Assembly (NCBI GenBank): GCA_038527215.1
Contig: JBCBGC010000039.1
Span: 1-56,440 of the forward strand
Reading direction: 5' to 3'
Origin: JAWPMV01 sp038527215
Lineage (GTDB): Bacteria; Bacteroidota; Bacteroidia; J057
Length of the DNA: 56,440 nucleotides
Made by a program: the position numbers and the translations under genes. Positions 1-8,006 of the stretch are shown here, one piece after another (positions within the stretch are counted from its first letter, which is position 1; every line of letters begins with the position of its first letter). Under the pieces are notes generated by a model. That model worked only from the letters and a program-made list of their open reading frames with translations. It made no database searches and was not told the origin of the DNA.

Positions 1-294
1 TCTGCCACATGTGGAAAGGCAATAATCTCCAGGCCTTGTCCTTCTTTCAGGATGCAGCCAGCATCTTTGCCGAGATGATGCGAGGTCCAAGCCCCACTCT
101 GCATAAAACAGGGCTGTATCCAGGCTTTCTCCGATAGTGAGGCGCAACATATCTACCAATCTCTCCCACTTGATGGAGTCATTGGTTTCCTGGTGAATAG
201 CCTTCCAAAGGGTTGCTTTTGAATGGGACTGGGCGGAGGCCGAGATAAAAAGGCACCAAAGGATAGGGGTTATCCAAAGAGTCTTCCTCTTCAT
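1..294 (-). CDS. Exported protein, N-terminal fragment (cut by window edge; possible frameshift)
   Basis: The start codon is at 292-294 on the minus strand and the gene runs off the left edge. The first 98 codons begin with a clear signal peptide (MKRKTLWITP..., hydrophobic core, ISASAQS cleavage region). Residues 24-72 resemble the start of the TPR-type sensor and regulator proteins common in Bacteroidota (ESLDTALFYAEWGLDLA). After about residue 70 the open frame turns into an unlikely Arg/Cys/Trp-rich string. The next frame reads naturally there (HHLGKDAGCILKEGQG), so a one-base frame change near 70-100 is likely, either a real mutation or an assembly error. The function cannot be named from this fragment; a TPR-containing sensor is only a guess. 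Confidence 0.55.
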   Translation of the reverse strand, partial: MKRKTLWITPILWCLFISASAQSHSKATLWKAIHQETNDSIKWERLVDMLRLTIGESLDTALFYAEWGLDLASSRQRCWLHPERRTRPGDYCLSTCGR

Positions 295-490
295 TTGTTT
301 GCTGTGATTACCCAGATAAACTGGACAGTTGTTCAGCTTTTAATCTAATCGAAATCCGCCTATTTCCAAATATCCGACTTTTTCAAGTGTGGCCGACAGA
401 ACTACTTGCCGGGCAAAAATCACCCCTTAGGGTGACGAAATCCTGCCCATGATCCAGGAGTTTTGTAAGGAATCAACAACCCTTACGTCG
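295..490. other. Divergent intergenic region
   Basis: This gap separates the minus-strand fragment from the plus-strand repeat protein, so it should hold two divergent promoters. I see no confident TTTG/TAnnTTTG pair, no strong hairpin and no coding stretch. The first ATG of the downstream frame (449) lies in this gap and precedes the signal peptide by 14 unlikely residues, so it was not used. Confidence 0.4.
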
Positions 491-3361
491 ATGAAATCGC
501 TCACTCTCCTGGCCATTTTCGCGATCGTGGGAAGTCTTATACTAAAGGCTCAACCCATTAATGATACCTGTACCGGGGCCACTTTCCTGGCTACCGTGCA
601 GACCGTCCATACGGTTTCGGTTGACCTGACCAATGCTACCGAAAGCATTGATGCCAGTTGCGAAGATGCCGCTTTAACCAACCTGGATCTCTGGTATAGT
701 TTCACCATGCCTTTTGACGGCAAGGTGATCTTCAAATCTGTCCATTTTACCAGCACCGTCAGTCTTTTTTCTGCCTGTACAGGAACAGAGTTATACTGCG
801 GAAAAGGGGATGGCTTTCTGGCTGGTCTGGTCCAAGGGCAAACCTACTATCTCCGATATGCCGCCCTTGCCACGGGCCTGCTCACGGACAATTTCACCCT
901 ACAAGCCTTCCCCATAGCGCCGAATGACGACTGTGGTACTGCCACAGTCATTCCGAGCATTGTGAGTCAGCAAAGCATTCCTTTGGACAATCGGGAAGCA
1001 TTGGAAAGCATGGATGCTTCCTGTGAATCTGCGCCCGATGAAAACCTGGATTTGTGGTATCAGTTTACCATGCCTTTCACCGGAAAAATCAAAGTCTGGG
1101 GCCTTTCGGTGGTCCATTCTATCACCCTCTTTGATATGTGCAATGGCACCGAAGTGGTCTGTAGAAAAGGCACCGGTTTTATCGAAAATCTGTCGGCCAA
1201 TACCGTCTATGTCTTAAGATATGCTTCCGCCTTCAACTACGCTTCCGCCAACACCCTGTATGTGCAGGCCTTTGCCCCTCCCGCGAATGACGATTGCAGT
1301 CAGGCCCAACTGATTCCGTTCATCGACACCTTACAAAGTGTTCCGCTGGACAATCGGGGGGCCTCAGAAAGCCTGAATATCAGTTGTGAAAACAGCAGTA
1401 CCAACAACCTGGACCTCTGGTATAGCTTCGACATGCCTTTTGATGGCAAGATCAAGCTGAGTGGTCTCTCGGTCGTCTATCGTCTGGCCTTATTCGATAG
1501 TTGTGGGGGAAATGAGGTGGCGTGTCAGGTCGGCACCGGGTTTATCTCGGACCTGGACAGCGGGCAAACCTATTTCCTCCGTCTGGGAAGCGCAGAACTC
1601 TCAGCCAATCCCGCCACCCTGTTTATCCAGGCCTTTCCTCCACCTATCAATGATAGTTGCCATCAGGCCATTTTTGTCCCGAATCTCCCCGCAAAACAAA
1701 CCATCGCTTTGGATACACGAGGCGCCACAGAAAGCCTGGACGCCAGTTGTGAAACGGCCAGTAAAAATAACCTGGACCTTTGGTATAGCTTTCAAATGCC
1801 CTTTCAGGGAAAAGTGCAAATCACCGGGGTATTCGGGGTAAACCGATTGAGCTTATACGATCAGTGCGGAGGAACGGAACTCGCCTGTTTCATCAACAGC
1901 GGTTTTTTCTCCGGGTTGGATAGTGGAAAAACATACCTCTTTCGCTACGCGGCCATTGAAAACCAGGCCAGTGCGCATGATTTATTCATCGAAGCCTTTC
2001 CGGCCCCTGTTAATGATGATTGTAGTCAGGCGATACAGCTGAGTGGGCTGAGCAATCCCGTCAACATCCTGTTGGATCCCAGGGAAGCCACCGAAAGCGT
2101 AGATGTAAGTTGTGAGCAAGCCAGCAAAGACAACCTGGATTTGTGGTATCGGCTGACCATGCCGTTTGATGGCAAGCTGGAAGTATCTGGGGTATTTGGG
2201 GTAAATACCATCGCGTTGTTTGACAGTTGTGGGGGAACCGAAATAAGTTGTTTTCAAGGGAATGGATTTTTCTATCAGCTCAAAGCGGGAGAAAGCCTGC
2301 TGTTGCGTTACGCGGCAATCCCCGGGCAGGCCGTAGCCGATCAAATAACCATACAGGCCTTCCCGGATGCTTTAAATGATGACTGTGAAACCGCTATCCT
2401 CCTATCTAATCTGGCCATCAGCCAAACGGTCAACCTGGATACCCGCCTGGCTACAGAAAGCCTGGACAGTAGCTGCGAAGACAGCACCAAAACCCACCTG
2501 GATGTGTGGTATACTTTTGAGATGCCCTTTTCAGGTAAGTTGGAAATCCAGGGATTCAGCCCGGTGGCCCATCTTAGCTTGTATGATAGCTGTGGCGGGA
2601 ATGAAATAGGCTGCTTCCAGGGAAATGGACAGTTCTATGCACTGGAGGACAGCCAGACCTACTGGCTCAGATATGCCAACCTTTCCAGTCAGTCCGATGC
2701 CAGGAGTTTTCAACTGGTAGCCGTGCCTCCACCAGCTTATGATAGTTGCCATCGGGCCATCGTCCTGGACAGCATCGAGTTTCCACAACGTGTGCGGGCA
2801 GACCTACGCGAAGCCTTTGAAAGCGTTAGTGCCAGTTGTGAAGTTGACTCCCTCATGCATCCGGATGTTTGGTACCGGTTTACCATGCCTTTCTTTGGCC
2901 GCCTAGAAATCGGGGAATCAGATCAGGCCCAACATTTTGCCTTGTGGGATAGCTGTCAGGGTCAGGAAATCAGTTGCTTTAAAGGCATGGGAGCTTTTGT
3001 CCCGCTCCAGGCAGAGGAAACCTACTGGCTACGCTATGCCTCCACCCGGGCTTTGGCTGCTTATGATTCTTTTATGGTGCAGGCCATTATGATGGTGGGC
3101 CTGGATCCCGGACCTTTGGTACAAATGCAGCTCTTCCCCAATCCTGCTTCCGATCAAATCCAGCTTCAATGGGCAGGCCTGAACGGAGGATTTTTACAGG
3201 CTCAGATCATAGATCCTTTGGGACGAATCCTATCGCAAAAAGAAATCTCTATAGCGACCGGGGGCTACAACTGGCATCTGGCCAGTTGGCCCCCTGGTTT
3301 ATACCATCTTCACCTTCGCTATGGCCCCTATATCCGCCATATTTCTTTTGTCAAAACCTAA
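491..3361 (+). CDS. T9SS-sorted surface protein with seven tandem NDxC-type beta-sandwich repeats
   Basis: This 956-residue secreted protein is probably surface-attached or released. The start at 491 was chosen because MKSLTLLAIFAIVGSLILKAQ is a standard signal peptide. From residue 24 to about 860 the protein consists of seven repeats of about 120 residues. Each opens with NDxC (YDSC in the last) and carries DxRxATESxDxSCE, LDLWYxFxMPFxGK, LxDxCGGxExxC and LRYA in that order. Conserved cysteines suggest a disulfide in every repeat. The NDxC opening recalls the PPC-like beta-sandwich modules of many Bacteroidota exported proteins. The last 85 residues (LFPNPASDQIQLQW ... GLYHLHLRYG ... FVKT) form a type A T9SS sorting domain. 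The next gene starts 18 bases downstream and is probably cotranscribed. The ligand is unknown; adhesion is an inference. Confidence 0.85.
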   Translation: MKSLTLLAIFAIVGSLILKAQPINDTCTGATFLATVQTVHTVSVDLTNATESIDASCEDAALTNLDLWYSFTMPFDGKVIFKSVHFTSTVSLFSACTGTELYCGKGDGFLAGLVQGQTYYLRYAALATGLLTDNFTLQAFPIAPNDDCGTATVIPSIVSQQSIPLDNREALESMDASCESAPDENLDLWYQFTMPFTGKIKVWGLSVVHSITLFDMCNGTEVVCRKGTGFIENLSANTVYVLRYASAFNYASANTLYVQAFAPPANDDCSQAQLIPFIDTLQSVPLDNRGASESLNISCENSSTNNLDLWYSFDMPFDGKIKLSGLSVVYRLALFDSCGGNEVACQVGTGFISDLDSGQTYFLRLGSAELSANPATLFIQAFPPPINDSCHQAIFVPNLPAKQTIALDTRGATESLDASCETASKNNLDLWYSFQMPFQGKVQITGVFGVNRLSLYDQCGGTELACFINSGFFSGLDSGKTYLFRYAAIENQASAHDLFIEAFPAPVNDDCSQAIQLSGLSNPVNILLDPREATESVDVSCEQASKDNLDLWYRLTMPFDGKLEVSGVFGVNTIALFDSCGGTEISCFQGNGFFYQLKAGESLLLRYAAIPGQAVADQITIQAFPDALNDDCETAILLSNLAISQTVNLDTRLATESLDSSCEDSTKTHLDVWYTFEMPFSGKLEIQGFSPVAHLSLYDSCGGNEIGCFQGNGQFYALEDSQTYWLRYANLSSQSDARSFQLVAVPPPAYDSCHRAIVLDSIEFPQRVRADLREAFESVSASCEVDSLMHPDVWYRFTMPFFGRLEIGESDQAQHFALWDSCQGQEISCFKGMGAFVPLQAEETYWLRYASTRALAAYDSFMVQAIMMVGLDPGPLVQMQLFPNPASDQIQLQWAGLNGGFLQAQIIDPLGRILSQKEISIATGGYNWHLASWPPGLYHLHLRYGPYIRHISFVKT

Positions 3362-3379
3362 CTTCTCATGCACCCAAAT

Positions 3380-4996
3380 ATGAACAGCCATATTCTCCGG
3401 AGCATAAGCCTTTTGGCTTTCCTCCTGCTATGCTTTAGCACGATGTCAGGCCAGGCCTGGCTGAACGATGCCAGCTCATTTTCTCCAGATCCCACCTTGA
3501 AACCCCAGGATCGCTTTGGGACCAGTGGTTGGATGCGCGACACCATGTTGGTGATCGGAGCACCGGGGAATGAATACGACCACCAGGGAGCCAATCGCGT
3601 ATTCGCTTCTGGTGCAGCCTATGTCTACCGGAAAAATCAACAAGGTGATTGGGAATTTTTCCAGAAGCTCGTCGCACCGATCCGTCATGGAGCCTCCGCC
3701 TACGGCGCATCCGTAGCGACCGATGGCGAATGGGTCATGGTAGGGGCCTATTTAATGAAAGTAGACAGCGTGCAGGGCTCCACCAACGTAGGGGAGGTTT
3801 ATGTCTACAAAATGGATGGACAGGATAGCTTGAAATATCACAGCACCCTTCTGGCGCCAAATCCAGTTCCCATTCAGGAATTTGGGGTTTCGCTAGCCTT
3901 GCAAGAGAAGCGCCTGCTGGTGGGAGCCAAAGGAGAGCGACGAGACCTGCAGGAAGGAGACCCCCTGGAAGACGCGGGCGCGGCATACTATTTCGAGCTG
4001 GAAAATGACAGCTGGAATTTCAAACAAAAACTGGTAGCCAGTGATCGCCTCAAGGATGGACAATTCGGGGCTTCGCTGGTCATGGACCACGCCTGGGCGG
4101 TGATTGGCTCTCCCACCTACGACGTCCCTTCTCCTCAGGGCTTTGATTATTTCGAATCGGGGCAGGCCTATGTTTTTGAGTTCGACAGCACCAGCCGGAC
4201 CTGGACAGAAACGCAAATCCTGAGAGATCAAACCATAGATTTCTTCGGGGATTATGGGCGCTTCCTCGCGTTGTCCGGCCAGCAACTCATGATCGGCAAA
4301 CCCAAAGAGAGCACCCTACCTTCCGGTCAGGTATTCGCCTCTCCGGGTGGCGTCGAGGTATATGAGGTAGATTCCATGGCTCAATGGAAGCTGATCCAGG
4401 AGCTCTCCCCGCCGGACCTGGGTAGAAGGACTGAATTCGGTCATGTAGCTATGCAAGGGGATATTGCTTTGATTGGTGCTTTAGGGGCGGATTTCGTTCC
4501 GGAAAGCCAGGATTCTGTGGCAGATGCTGGCGCAGTCTATGCTTTTGAAAAGCAGAGCAATGGCCTGTGGCAACAGGTCAATAAATTTGGGGCACCGACC
4601 CGTAGACGATTTGACGGTTTCGGCTTCCATGTCTTGCTCAATGGTCCGGAAGCGGTGGTGCTTTCTCCCTATGCCGCCAAAGACAGCGTTTTATACGATG
4701 CCGGGGCATTTTATGTCTTTCAAAGAAACTGGCCCTTACCCCTTACGCCTGCCCAACTCCCCGGCATCACGCTCCACCCCAACCCCGCAGGACAATTGCT
4801 TCAATTATCCTATCCTGGTTACACCCTGGAAAGCCTCCGCCTTTTCGACTTACAAGGCAAGCAATATTCCTTACCCCTACAGCATCAAGGGGAAAGCAGC
4901 AGGATTCATGTGAGCTCGTTACCAACAGGCCTGTATGTGGTTCAGCTAAGGTTATCGGATGGCAGATACACCCATCTTAAATTCCTGAAAGCTTAG
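3380..4996 (+). CDS. T9SS-sorted FG-GAP-like beta-propeller protein
   Basis: The start at 3380 gives the signal peptide MNSHILRSISLLAFLLLCFSTMSGQ; the ATG at 3368 adds four residues before it. About seven blocks repeat the pattern FGxSxxxxxxxxxxGAP followed by GAAYVYxxxxxGxW, for example FGASLVMDHAWAVIGSP and AGAVYAFEKQSNGLWQQ. That is the FG-GAP/integrin-alpha type propeller found in many secreted Bacteroidota proteins. The C-terminus (ITLHPNPAGQLLQLSY ... LPTGLYVVQLRLSDG ... FLKA) is a type A T9SS sorting domain. The gene lies just behind another T9SS cargo gene and is followed by a strong terminator, so the two form a two-gene transcription unit. The role is unknown; surface binding is the usual inference for such propellers. 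Confidence 0.82.
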   Translation: MNSHILRSISLLAFLLLCFSTMSGQAWLNDASSFSPDPTLKPQDRFGTSGWMRDTMLVIGAPGNEYDHQGANRVFASGAAYVYRKNQQGDWEFFQKLVAPIRHGASAYGASVATDGEWVMVGAYLMKVDSVQGSTNVGEVYVYKMDGQDSLKYHSTLLAPNPVPIQEFGVSLALQEKRLLVGAKGERRDLQEGDPLEDAGAAYYFELENDSWNFKQKLVASDRLKDGQFGASLVMDHAWAVIGSPTYDVPSPQGFDYFESGQAYVFEFDSTSRTWTETQILRDQTIDFFGDYGRFLALSGQQLMIGKPKESTLPSGQVFASPGGVEVYEVDSMAQWKLIQELSPPDLGRRTEFGHVAMQGDIALIGALGADFVPESQDSVADAGAVYAFEKQSNGLWQQVNKFGAPTRRRFDGFGFHVLLNGPEAVVLSPYAAKDSVLYDAGAFYVFQRNWPLPLTPAQLPGITLHPNPAGQLLQLSYPGYTLESLRLFDLQGKQYSLPLQHQGESSRIHVSSLPTGLYVVQLRLSDGRYTHLKFLKA

Positions 4997-5032
4997 CGGT
5001 ATCATGATCAGGCGGTAAGCCTGAGAGCAAAG

Positions 5033-5071
5033 GCCCCCCTTTTATCTTTGGATATAGGGGGCTCCTTTTTT
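5033..5071 (+). terminator. Intrinsic terminator of the two-gene T9SS cargo unit
   Basis: GCCCCCCT at 5033-5040 pairs with AGGGGGC at 5056-5062 across a 15-base loop and is followed by TCCTTTTTT. It lies 37 bases after the propeller gene. Confidence 0.75.
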
Positions 5072-5107
5072 ATAAAACAAAAGGCTGCCCAAAAATCAGG
5101 CAGCCTT
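5070..5107 (-). terminator. Intrinsic terminator of the sigma factor operon
   Basis: AAGGCTGCC at 5081-5089 and GGCAGCCTT at 5099-5107 form a perfect 9-bp stem with a 9-base loop. On the minus strand it is followed by TTTTGTTTTATA. It lies 30 bases after the stop of the exported protein gene and, with the plus-strand hairpin, insulates the two convergent units. Confidence 0.8.
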
Positions 5108-5136
5108 CCTTGAGAAGAGAATTAGCTAAGTCTTCA

Positions 5137-6447
5137 TTATTCTTCGTCCCACTCGTTCCAGTAGAAGAAACTCTCCGAAGATTTATCTTTGGCTTTGCCT
5201 CTGGAGGTAATATCCATGCGGTCAAGGGCAGTGTCCAGGCTGATATTGCGTCGATCAAAATCCTCTAATACATTTTGCGGGACTCTGACTTGGATTTCGG
5301 CGGGAGATTCACATTCCGCACAACCGGGGATATCCAGTTTGACCACCAACCACTCATTTTTCTTCAGGTCGCGCAGGGTCCGGCCATATTCAATCATGGC
5401 TTCCTGTAGATCAAGGACAATTTCTTTGTACAGGGAATCGAGGTTTTCTTCATACTGTTCCAATCCAGGCACCTCTAACTCTATATTTGAGTTTCTACGG
5501 TTATTATTGGATACGAAACGTAGGCCGGTTTTTCTCAGTTTTAGGCTATACACCACACCATATCCGGCGAGGATTTCATAGCTGGCTGTAGGTTGTCCAA
5601 AAGAAGCTGGGAAAGCGTATTCTCCATTCAAACTTACCGCATTTTTACCACTCGTGAGCTTGTGCTTATTGGCTACTTCCTGGATGATCTGGCCGAGGAT
5701 ATCAAAGGCCATCCTCTTCTGGTCCCCGTCTTTAATGTATTCAATGCTAATAGCCTCATCAAAGTCTTCTTCCGAAAGGTTGCGCTGCCGTAGCTTATCT
5801 ACGTCATCCCTTAAGACAGACATGGAGATCATGGCCGGTTCTTTCCGGCTGCGGCTACGGCTGGTGGTACCGGCTACGGCCGGAGCCTCTGTCCATCTTC
5901 CTACCGCAACCAGGCTGTTTTCTACCCGATGGCCGTAGATCAGCATAATGCGCTCGTTTTTGGGAAGTTCGGAAGCCAGGTCTCCGTAGTTCATGAGAAA
6001 ATACCGCATCATTTCAATCTTTTTCTCATCGATCTCCTCTTGAGTAACATTGTCCGCCAATTCTTTTTGAATTTTTTCATCGTCATCCTTAGGCGCGGTT
6101 GTAATGACTCCTCCTTCAGGGGTAACCTGAATCACCTGACCGGGGGTACGGAATCCAGTGACGGTTAAGGTTCTTCCATTGTCATTCCAGTAGAAGAGCG
6201 GGGTACGGATCAGGATACCAAAACCCTCCGTGTACTCAGCCTTTACTTTGCGGGTGCTTACCCGGAGCCGATCTTTGTCCGGGTTTCCGGAGCGGAATAC
6301 TTCTGAGATCGCCTTTTCCATCATGGCTAAATCCCGTTGCATTTTGCTATTTGCTACATCCTGGGCCTGCATGGGGGACAAGCTAAGGCCCGCTCCAGCC
6401 AAGAGGTATAAAAGACTCAGGAGATAAGGGGAAAATATCTTTTTCAT
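5137..6447 (-). CDS. Exported protein of unknown function, last gene of the sigma/anti-sigma operon
   Basis: This is a 436-residue protein with an N-terminal signal peptide (MKKIFSPYLLSLLYLLAGAGLSLSPMQAQ) and no later membrane segment. The mature part is charged and rich in Asp/Glu/Lys/Arg. It contains two similar short modules, one before and one after the middle: NGRTLTVTGF ... ALYYWN-like and KTGLRFVSNNNRRNS. It ends in an acidic tail (YWNEWDEE). Single cysteines occur in the segment GCAECESP. I do not recognise a named family. The gene starts 8 bases after the anti-sigma gene, so it is probably the envelope-located target or sensor partner of that pair. The operon is closed by a strong terminator. 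Confidence 0.7.
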   Translation of the reverse strand: MKKIFSPYLLSLLYLLAGAGLSLSPMQAQDVANSKMQRDLAMMEKAISEVFRSGNPDKDRLRVSTRKVKAEYTEGFGILIRTPLFYWNDNGRTLTVTGFRTPGQVIQVTPEGGVITTAPKDDDEKIQKELADNVTQEEIDEKKIEMMRYFLMNYGDLASELPKNERIMLIYGHRVENSLVAVGRWTEAPAVAGTTSRSRSRKEPAMISMSVLRDDVDKLRQRNLSEEDFDEAISIEYIKDGDQKRMAFDILGQIIQEVANKHKLTSGKNAVSLNGEYAFPASFGQPTASYEILAGYGVVYSLKLRKTGLRFVSNNNRRNSNIELEVPGLEQYEENLDSLYKEIVLDLQEAMIEYGRTLRDLKKNEWLVVKLDIPGCAECESPAEIQVRVPQNVLEDFDRRNISLDTALDRMDITSRGKAKDKSSESFFYWNEWDEE

Positions 6448-6455
6448 GTTCCTAT

Positions 6456-7253
6456 TTATTTAAGCGTTTGGTCATCTTGAATTTGGGTCATCAATTCCGT
6501 CAGGAGGTAATGGGTTTCTTCCTGTTGTTCGTCATTTTGTTCGATAATCTGGTTAAAGGCCACTTCCATCAGCTCCAGGTCCTGCCGGCGCTGCCGATCC
6601 AGGTAGGCAGAGAATTCCTTGAGGATTTCCTGGGTGTAGGCCTGCTGATACTTCTGGGCCTGGCCCATCATATCCACCATCAGTCTATAGTTTGCTTCGG
6701 TAATTTCCGCTTTGAGGTCCGCCATTTGGTCCTCCTCTAATGAAGAGTAAACCGTACGGGCACTCGCTCTTTTGTTGGCTCTCTCTACTGCTTCCAACGA
6801 CTGTCCGAGTTGATGAATCAGGCGAAAGAGGCTGTCATTAGGAATTTCGGTCGGCGTGGGTTGATTGACGGGAAAAACCGCGGTTTGTTCCGCTGGGGTG
6901 AGCTGTTCGGTAGGCGGAGCATCCCCAAAGCGCATGGTCAGTACCTGATCCTTAACACTGACCTGCAATCCTAGCAGCCGCGCACATAAGAGCAGGGCAA
7001 TGCCAGCTGCCGCAGCATGGAACCATTTATTCTGCCACCATGCGTTTTTCTTTTCGGCGAACAGCATCATACTGGGCGCTTGAACCTCAGGAGCTTTCAC
7101 CACCTGCATCAAAGACCGGGTTTGGGACAAGGATTCCCACTCAGCCTTTTTCTCGGGATTTTCCTCCAGATATTTGGAGATTTTCCCGGCCTCCTGCTGG
7201 TCCATTTCGCCATACAGGTAGGACATCATTTCCTCTGGACTGGGTTTATACAT
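6456..7253 (-). CDS. Anti-sigma factor-like single-span membrane protein
   Basis: The start at 7253 was chosen because MYKPSPEEMMSYLYGEMD matches the opening of Bacteroidota anti-sigma proteins; the longer reading lies inside the sigma gene. The ATG overlaps the sigma stop codon by 8 bases (ATGTATAA), a sign of translational coupling. Residues 1-60 form the cytoplasmic anti-sigma region. A membrane span follows at about 77-95 (WFHAAAAGIALLLCARLLGL). The periplasmic half, about residues 150-265, is long, rich in Glu and Gln, and probably a coiled coil (ANYRLMVDMMGQAQKYQQAY ... NDEQQEETHYLL). It presumably sequesters the upstream ECF sigma factor until an envelope signal releases it. The classic HxxxCxxC zinc motif is absent, as in many Bacteroidota members. 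Confidence 0.7.
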   Translation of the reverse strand: MYKPSPEEMMSYLYGEMDQQEAGKISKYLEENPEKKAEWESLSQTRSLMQVVKAPEVQAPSMMLFAEKKNAWWQNKWFHAAAAGIALLLCARLLGLQVSVKDQVLTMRFGDAPPTEQLTPAEQTAVFPVNQPTPTEIPNDSLFRLIHQLGQSLEAVERANKRASARTVYSSLEEDQMADLKAEITEANYRLMVDMMGQAQKYQQAYTQEILKEFSAYLDRQRRQDLELMEVAFNQIIEQNDEQQEETHYLLTELMTQIQDDQTLK

Positions 7254-7845
7254 CGTATCTGAGATTTTCCTGGGTGATATGTTTACGCTCCAAAAACATC
7301 CGCATGTGCTGGAGCCCATAATACAAGCGGGATTTAGCGGTATTTTCTGAGATGCCTAAAGCCTCGGCGATTTCCCGAAATTTCAGCCCCTGATACTCTT
7401 TCAGAATTAAGACAGAGCGTTGTTCGGGGCTCAGTTGATCCAGGGCTTTGAGCACCCAATAAGAAATTTCGCTTTGTACCGCTTTTTGAAAAGGGCCTGC
7501 CTCTCCACTGGGCGTGCGCCATGCCTCATCTTCAGATTCACTGTTGGTAGACAAGCGCGTTTCCCATTTCTTTTTCTTCCGATCTTCCTCGTAACAAAGG
7601 TTCGTGGCAATCCTAAACAGCCATCCCTTAAACCGAGCCGGCTCCCGCAACTTGTCCAGCTTTTGATGGACGGTGATGAAGGTTTTCTGGGCTACTTCTT
7701 CGGCCACATCATGCACTTGCCCATGCCGGTGTTTACCTGCAAAATATTTCCAGGCATATTGGTACACACGGGGATACCATTCCTGCATGAGTTCGGCAAA
7801 GGCTGCCTGTGATCCGAGTCGTATTTGTGCCAGTAGTTGCTCCAT
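7246..7845 (-). CDS. ECF-type RNA polymerase sigma factor (sigma-70 family)
   Basis: This 199-residue protein has the two-domain layout of ECF sigma factors. Region 2 lies at about residues 12-90: FAELMQEWYPRVYQYAW, then the -10-binding segment DVAEEVAQKTFITVHQKLDKL and FKGWLFRIATNLCYEE. Region 4 lies at about 135-190: ALDQLSPEQRSVLILKEYQG followed by the helix-turn-helix FREIAEALGISENTAKSRLYYGLQHMR. The linker is acidic. It is the first gene of an operon with the overlapping anti-sigma gene and an exported protein, so it probably controls an envelope-related regulon and may regulate itself. I could not identify its target promoter in the window. Confidence 0.93.
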   Translation of the reverse strand: MEQLLAQIRLGSQAAFAELMQEWYPRVYQYAWKYFAGKHRHGQVHDVAEEVAQKTFITVHQKLDKLREPARFKGWLFRIATNLCYEEDRKKKKWETRLSTNSESEDEAWRTPSGEAGPFQKAVQSEISYWVLKALDQLSPEQRSVLILKEYQGLKFREIAEALGISENTAKSRLYYGLQHMRMFLERKHITQENLRYDV

Positions 7846-7936
7846 CTGTCAGTGTGAGAGATACGGTCGTTTACCAGTTAGAGGGAGGGAGTGGAAAAAA
7901 AGTTTTAGCCGAGAGAAAAAAATGGTGGATTTCCTG

Positions 7937-7979
7937 GAAAAAAGCCAGCCCGCAGGGAATATTTCCGCTGCGGGCTGGC
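7937..7979 (-). terminator. Intrinsic terminator of the DUF2339 gene
   Basis: GCCAGCCCGCAG at 7944-7955 and CTGCGGGCTGGC at 7968-7979 form a perfect 12-bp stem. On the minus strand it is followed by a run of seven T. It lies 27 bases after the DUF2339 stop and upstream of the sigma operon. Confidence 0.85.
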
Positions 7980-8006
7980 CAAAAAAGAGGAGATAGGTTA
8001 CTGCTC

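Noticed and set aside
449..490. ATG at 449 as start of the seven-repeat protein
   Set aside because: It would put 14 polar residues before a perfect signal peptide that starts at 491.
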